The notes under the pieces are model-generated. The model ran no database searches. It worked only from the letters and a program-made list of their open reading frames with translations, and had not been told where the DNA came from. Of a stretch of 11,547 nt of DNA, positions 7,827-11,547 are shown one piece after another. Numbering within the stretch: position 1 is the stretch's first letter; every line of letters starts with the position of its first letter. Position numbers and translations under genes: made by a program. The stretch spans positions 1 to 11,547 of the forward strand of contig CABPSV020000340.1 in the NCBI GenBank assembly GCA_902459845.2. The letters run 5' to 3'. The DNA comes from Hepatocystis sp. ex Piliocolobus tephrosceles. Lineage: Eukaryota; Apicomplexa; Aconoidasida; Haemosporida; Plasmodiidae.

Positions 7827-7827
7827 C

Positions 7828-8420
7828 TTATAAGTCATCTAAATCCATGTTTTCAAGTTCTTGATCACCATATGATAATTCACTAACGGGTGATACATTC
7901 CCATTCATGTTTTGTGTTTCCTTTTCTTTTTTTTTCTGTTCCCATAAATCTTTGCTTGCGTACAACTTGACATATTCTATTATTAAGTAAAAAAAAAAAA
8001 AAAAAAAAGTAGTGGTAGGTATGAATTTAGCAATGGTGATAGTGACAGTATTAATCAACAACTATGTTTCGAATAAGAAAAAAATAATAATAAATAAATA
8101 AATAAACAAATAAATGAATGAATAAATAAATGAATAAATAAATGAATAGCTAAACACACATACCTTTTACTTTTTGTTCGTAAATATTTTTATCTTTCAT
8201 AAGTAAAGAAGCAGCATCGCTGTTTAGAGGATCAGAAGGATTGGGGTACGTGAGAAGTTGAGGTAAAAAAACTTCAAAAACGTTTACAAGGCCTTAAAAA
8301 ATTGATAAAAAAAAAAAGTATTAGTAATTAAATAAATATATGTTATAATAATATTATAACAAAACAAAAAAAATAACCTCTGTTTAAATTTTTTTGTATT
8401 TGGTATTAACACATGTTGGG

Positions 8421-8454
<34 letters not shown>

Positions 8455-9020
8455 GTCTGTTTATTTATTTCTTACTATATATAGGTGTCCACGTTTGGTT
8501 AATAACATCTAGGCATACAGATCCTGATGCTTCATCAACGTTGGGGTGTAGTAATTTATTTATAAAACCGATTGAAGGAGATGAGAAAGGATAATCATCA
8601 GGTAGAGTAACGTGAACCTTCCAAATACCTCCTTCGTATGCAGCTAAATTGGAATTAAATCCAAAAAAAATGCGAATACATACATATACATATATATATA
8701 TATATAGACTTTATATATACATATGTTATGTAGTAATACATTAATGTATGATCATTATAACTATGTAAGTACGTATATATACAAAAAAATAATTTATATT
8801 TAAAAAAATATGTATACAAAAACAAAAGTGTGTGATTAAAAGGCTCAATTTTTTTTTTTTTTTTTTTGTTTACTCCCATTTGGCCCATGAAACATTACGT
8901 CAAAGTCTTGGGTACTACCATTGTTCAACTCTAGGTCATAACCAGCCATAATACTAAAAAAAAATTACATAAATACGTACATACAGATATATATACAGAT
9001 ATATATACAGATATATATAC

Positions 9021-9055
<35 letters not shown>

Positions 9056-9126
9056 TTAACTTATTTAAATACTAACAGCTTGGTAAAATCACACTGTTTT
9101 CTCGTCAAAGAAGCCTGATGATTCAT
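7828..9126 (-). CDS. Ubiquitin-conjugating enzyme E2, UBE2H/Ubc8-like (five exons)
   Basis: Reading the minus strand, the exons are 9126-9077, 8953-8874, 8643-8476, 8292-8164 and 7976-7828. All junctions are GT-AG and the frame is preserved, giving 191 residues. The protein follows human UBE2H (183 residues) throughout: FHGPNGT and YEGGIWKV (38-53), [14 protein letters not shown] (57-70), HPN (76-78), catalytic Cys C87 in [33 protein letters not shown] (108-127), then an acidic tail ([18 protein letters not shown]). E2s take ubiquitin from E1 as a thioester on the Cys and pass it to substrate with an E3. Yeast Ubc8 and UBE2H serve the GID/CTLH ligase, so that partnership is a reasonable inference here. 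Exon 1 supplies [17 protein letters not shown], part of helix 1. Starting at Met19 would lose that helix. It is convergent with plasmepsin VII. Confidence 0.93.
8084..8148. repeat. AAAT/AATG tetranucleotide repeat in E2 intron 4
   Basis: Runs of AAAT are interspersed with AATG and AAAC variants across about 65 bp. The tract lies near the 5' end of the last E2 intron. It is a simple slippage-type repeat. Confidence 0.85.
8983..9051. repeat. 12-bp array and (AT)n in E2 intron 1
   Basis: ACAGATATATAT begins at 8983, 8995, 9007 and 9019, then passes into uninterrupted AT to about 9051. It fills over half of the 123-nt first intron. Confidence 0.9.
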
Positions 9127-9477
9127 TATATAAATGTATTATATATATATATATATGCATACATATATATATATTTTTTTAGTTTATTCCCCTGTTCTTA
9201 TTCTTATAATATCTATATAAGTATATATAAATATATATAGTCCTCCGTTTTTAATAAGGATGATTATATTGTGGATATTTTTTTAGTTTTGCTGATCTTT
9301 AAATTCGTTGGATATGTGTTTAGATAAAGAAAAAAAAGTTCTTTTAATATCCTTGTAGTGATAATTTATTATGTATTACTTTATATTTGTAATTTATAAA
9401 TTTTATTTAACAAGTGTATTCACGTAAATATTTTTTATTTATAGTTGTTATAAAAAAAAAATTCTGCTGGGTGATTA

Positions 9478-9547
9478 TTGCTTGCCAATTACCGCTTATC
9501 GATTGCTGCTTGTTGATTTTTGTTTGTCGATTTTTGTTTGTTGATTG
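9478..9547. repeat. Degenerate 14-bp tandem array, five copies
   Basis: Copies begin at 9478, 9492, 9506, 9520 and 9534, with a consensus near TTGCTTGTCGATTT. The copies differ at several positions, so the array is older than the identical arrays elsewhere in the window. It lies about 350-420 bp upstream of the E2 start codon, in probable promoter DNA. Confidence 0.8.
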
Positions 9548-10715
9548 TCTTTTTCTCTGTATTCTTTTTTCTTTTTTTCTTTTTCCTTTTTTCTGTTACC
9601 TTTTTTTTTTTTTTTTTTTTTTTTTGTGTACATAAAAATATAATTAAAAAAATAAAAAAAGGTTAGAATTTATAAGTAGGTTAAAAATTAATAACTTGTT
9701 AGTAATAGTAACATAATAATTATAATTTATATAGTACTATAGTTTATTATAACTAACCTTATATATTGTAAATCTGTTAATAATTTATATATATATATAT
9801 GTATATTTTATTGTATATAATAAATTGTATAGCATTATCTTCTGCTTTTCTTTCGTTACTTACTGTTTCTTTGTAGTAACTTTTTTATGTTTTAACAAAA
9901 TATAAAAAGTATAAAAAAAAATATATATTAAAATAAAAAAATTGAAAAAAAAAAAAAAAAAAATATGTCATTTAATTCAGAGAAAACTTCATAAGGTTTT
10001 TATTATTATCATTTAAAAAAAAAAAGTATAATAATTATTTATAATTATGGTTTTTTTTTTACCTTATTAAATACAAATGTATGTTTAAGTTACAAATTCT
10101 TTTTTTCTAATTAAAACATAAAAGACCTGTTTTGTGCTTTTCTAAATGTAAATTAAATTCGCTTGCATTTATTTTTGTTTTGTTCCTTTTATTTTCATTT
10201 ATTTAAAAATGTTTTCAATAATATTTATTAATAAAAAATTTACTTGTGTATTTTTTAATTTATTATTTATATTTTTTTTTTTTCACCAAAGTCACGAGTT
10301 TTGAAATAGAAAAGTTTATTAAAGGTATAGCCCGTATATTATATAAATAATAATAATAATAATAATATAAATAATTATAATTATAATATAAATGATTATA
10401 ATATAAGTGTTTAAAATAAAAAAAGTACTGTATATATACTTTTTAGGTCAATAAAAAAATGTATATGTATATATATACACATATCTACAACTAAGATATA
10501 TTGTATTACTTTAATATATAGGTAGAGTGAAAAAAAATGCGCTTATTTTAATTCATTAATATGTAAAAACTTTCTTGCATAAATACACATATATATATAT
10601 ATAATATATATAATCGTGAGCATAAATAAATATGTATTTTTGTAAATAAAATTGAAAACAATAATGTGAGTGAATGTAATTCACACTTTTAATGGAACAC
10701 ATATTAAAAAAATAG

Positions 10716-10753
<38 letters not shown>

Positions 10754-10918
10754 AAAAGAAAAAAAAAAAAATTGGGGGTAAAAATTAGTAGTGTTCATTT
10801 ATAAGTCGTTGTGCATGGACGTATTATGTACAAACATAGAGCACACATACACGCATATATTTATGTATGTATATACGTATAGTAAAAAAAAAAAAAAAAA
10901 AAAAATAATAATAATATA

Positions 10919-11085
10919 TTATAAAATATGTTATAAAATATGATATAAAATATGTTATAAAATATGATATAAAATATGTTATAAAATATGTTATAAAATA
11001 TGTTATAAAATATGTTATAAAATATGTTATAAAATATGTTATAAAATATGTTATATCATATGTTATAAAATATGTTATAAAATAA
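10919..11085. repeat. 12-bp tandem array, thirteen copies plus a partial
   Basis: The unit TTATAAAATATG is repeated from 10919 to 11074, with a partial copy to about 11085. Two copies (10943 and 10967) start ATA instead of TTA, and one (11051) reads TTATATCATATG. The alternating variant copies suggest expansion of a 24-bp higher-order unit in that part. An A run lies just before the array (about 10883-10905) and another just after it. Confidence 0.92.
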
Positions 11086-11463
11086 CAAAAAAAAAAAAAA
11101 AAATAATTGTTTTTATTTAAGTGTCATCTAATTAAATATGCTCAGCAAAAAAAAGTGAGTATAAAATATATACAAACATATCCAAATCAAGCTTATACGT
11201 GTGTTTTTACTTGTATTTGATTATTGTGTGACAGTTATGTTATACCACATACGCATATATATAATGTGGTCATGTGTTAAAGTATATAAAAGCAAACACG
11301 TGTACATTATATACGCGTATAGGCACATATGTATATATATGACATGAACTAAAAATAAAATGCAACAAAATACATCAAAATATATTAAAAACAAAATGAA
11401 AATGCATCATCATATGAAGTGTACAATTAAAAAAAAAAAAAAAAAAAAAAAAAACAGTGTAAT

Positions 11464-11490
<27 letters not shown>

Positions 11491-11495
<5 letters not shown>

Positions 11496-11547
11496 GAAGT
11501 AGGTAAATTTCAGAAGTAGGTAAATTTCAGAAGTAGGTAAATTTCAG
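11491..11547. repeat. 17-bp tandem array cut by the window end
   Basis: TTTCAGAAGTAGGTAAA occurs exactly at 11491, 11508 and 11525, and the first six bases of a fourth copy end the window. The array continues to the right by an unknown amount. A period of 17 does not keep frame, so it is unlikely to be coding. Confidence 0.9.

Larger units (their letters stand above)
6680..7827. other. Convergent spacer between plasmepsin VII and the E2 gene
   Basis: No gene is visible on either strand. Two 3' ends face each other here, so terminators and 3' UTRs of both genes must lie within it. Contents: an A run directly after the plasmepsin stop (6680-6693), A43 (6779-6821), T21 (6856-6876), a 12-bp array (6886-6957), T24 (6959-6982), T33 (7301-7333), A42 (7667-7708), a purine-rich A/G stretch (about 7709-7790) and A28 (7796-7823). 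Confidence 0.8.
7977..9076 (-). other. The four introns of the E2 gene
   Basis: In transcript order: 9076-8954 (123 nt), 8873-8644 (230 nt), 8475-8293 (183 nt) and 8163-7977 (187 nt), in phases 2, 1, 1 and 1. Donors read GTTAGT, GTAAAC, GTAAGA and GTATGT on the sense strand. Intron 1 holds a 12-bp ACAGATATATAT array, intron 2 a T run of about 23 nt (+ strand), intron 3 a (TATG)n tract (about 8431-8454), and intron 4 an AAAT/AATG tetranucleotide tract (about 8084-8148). No introns outlying the conserved E2 core were needed to explain the protein. Confidence 0.88.
9127..11547. other. Upstream region of the E2 gene, no gene found
   Basis: About 2.4 kb with no conserved reading frame on either strand. 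The small frames seen are short and made of low-complexity residues. The proximal part should hold the E2 promoter and 5' UTR. Contents: a five-copy 14-bp array (9478-9547), T runs (9600-9625), a palindrome TATAGTACTATA (9730-9741), an ATA repeat (about 10345-10365), several (AT)n tracts (including 10720-10751), a 12-bp array (10919-11085), two A runs (about 11430-11453 and 11464-11490) and a 17-bp array at the window edge. Any gene beyond the right end is outside view. Confidence 0.7.

Noticed and set aside
9414..9635. A 73-residue hydrophobic frame
   Set aside because: It is a translation of the 14-bp array and T runs. It has no start context or family resemblance.
10919..11085. CRISPR-like array
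   Set aside because: Units are directly adjacent with no unique spacers, and the genome is eukaryotic.
1..11547. tRNA, rRNA or other structured RNA genes
   Set aside because: No stretch has the G+C-rich, structured composition such genes show against this background. The only GC-rich patch (2394-2430) reads as coding-like sequence.
11491..11547. Telomere-type repeat
   Set aside because: The unit does not match the Plasmodium GGGTT[TC]A telomere repeat, and the locus looks chromosome-internal by gene content.

Overview
The window is nuclear DNA of a malaria parasite (genus Plasmodium). Intergenic DNA and introns are extremely AT-rich and packed with long A or T homopolymers, (AT)n and (TATG)n tracts. 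The three genes found encode an ankyrin-bromodomain protein, an aspartic protease of the plasmepsin family and a UBE2H-type E2. From memory, this order matches P. falciparum chromosome 10: BDP1 (PF3D7_1033700), plasmepsin VII (PF3D7_1033800), then a ubiquitin-conjugating enzyme E2. I could not search databases, and I cannot name the species.

Layout: 1-869 is gene-poor DNA upstream of BDP1. BDP1 is one uninterrupted exon on the + strand (870-2375). A 1.5-kb spacer (2376-3875) holds the BDP1 3' region and the plasmepsin VII promoter. Plasmepsin VII is on the + strand (3876-6679). I rebuilt it as eight exons giving 486 residues, with both catalytic Asp motifs. A convergent 3'-3' spacer follows (6680-7827). 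The E2 gene is on the - strand (9126 down to 7828). I rebuilt it as five exons giving 191 residues, including a 50-nt first exon. The last 2.4 kb (9127-11547) is the E2 upstream region with tandem repeats and no gene that I can support.

The three genes do not form a pathway. BDP1 is a chromatin reader that regulates transcription, plasmepsin VII is a secretory-route protease of mosquito stages, and the E2 belongs to the ubiquitin system. No RNA genes, transposons or CRISPR arrays were seen. I found no new multi-gene system. The points most worth checking are a cluster of TAGCTA sites upstream of plasmepsin VII (the AP2-O ookinete motif), a GC-rich coding-like relic just beyond the BDP1 stop codon, the many-intron gene models, and several short-period arrays.
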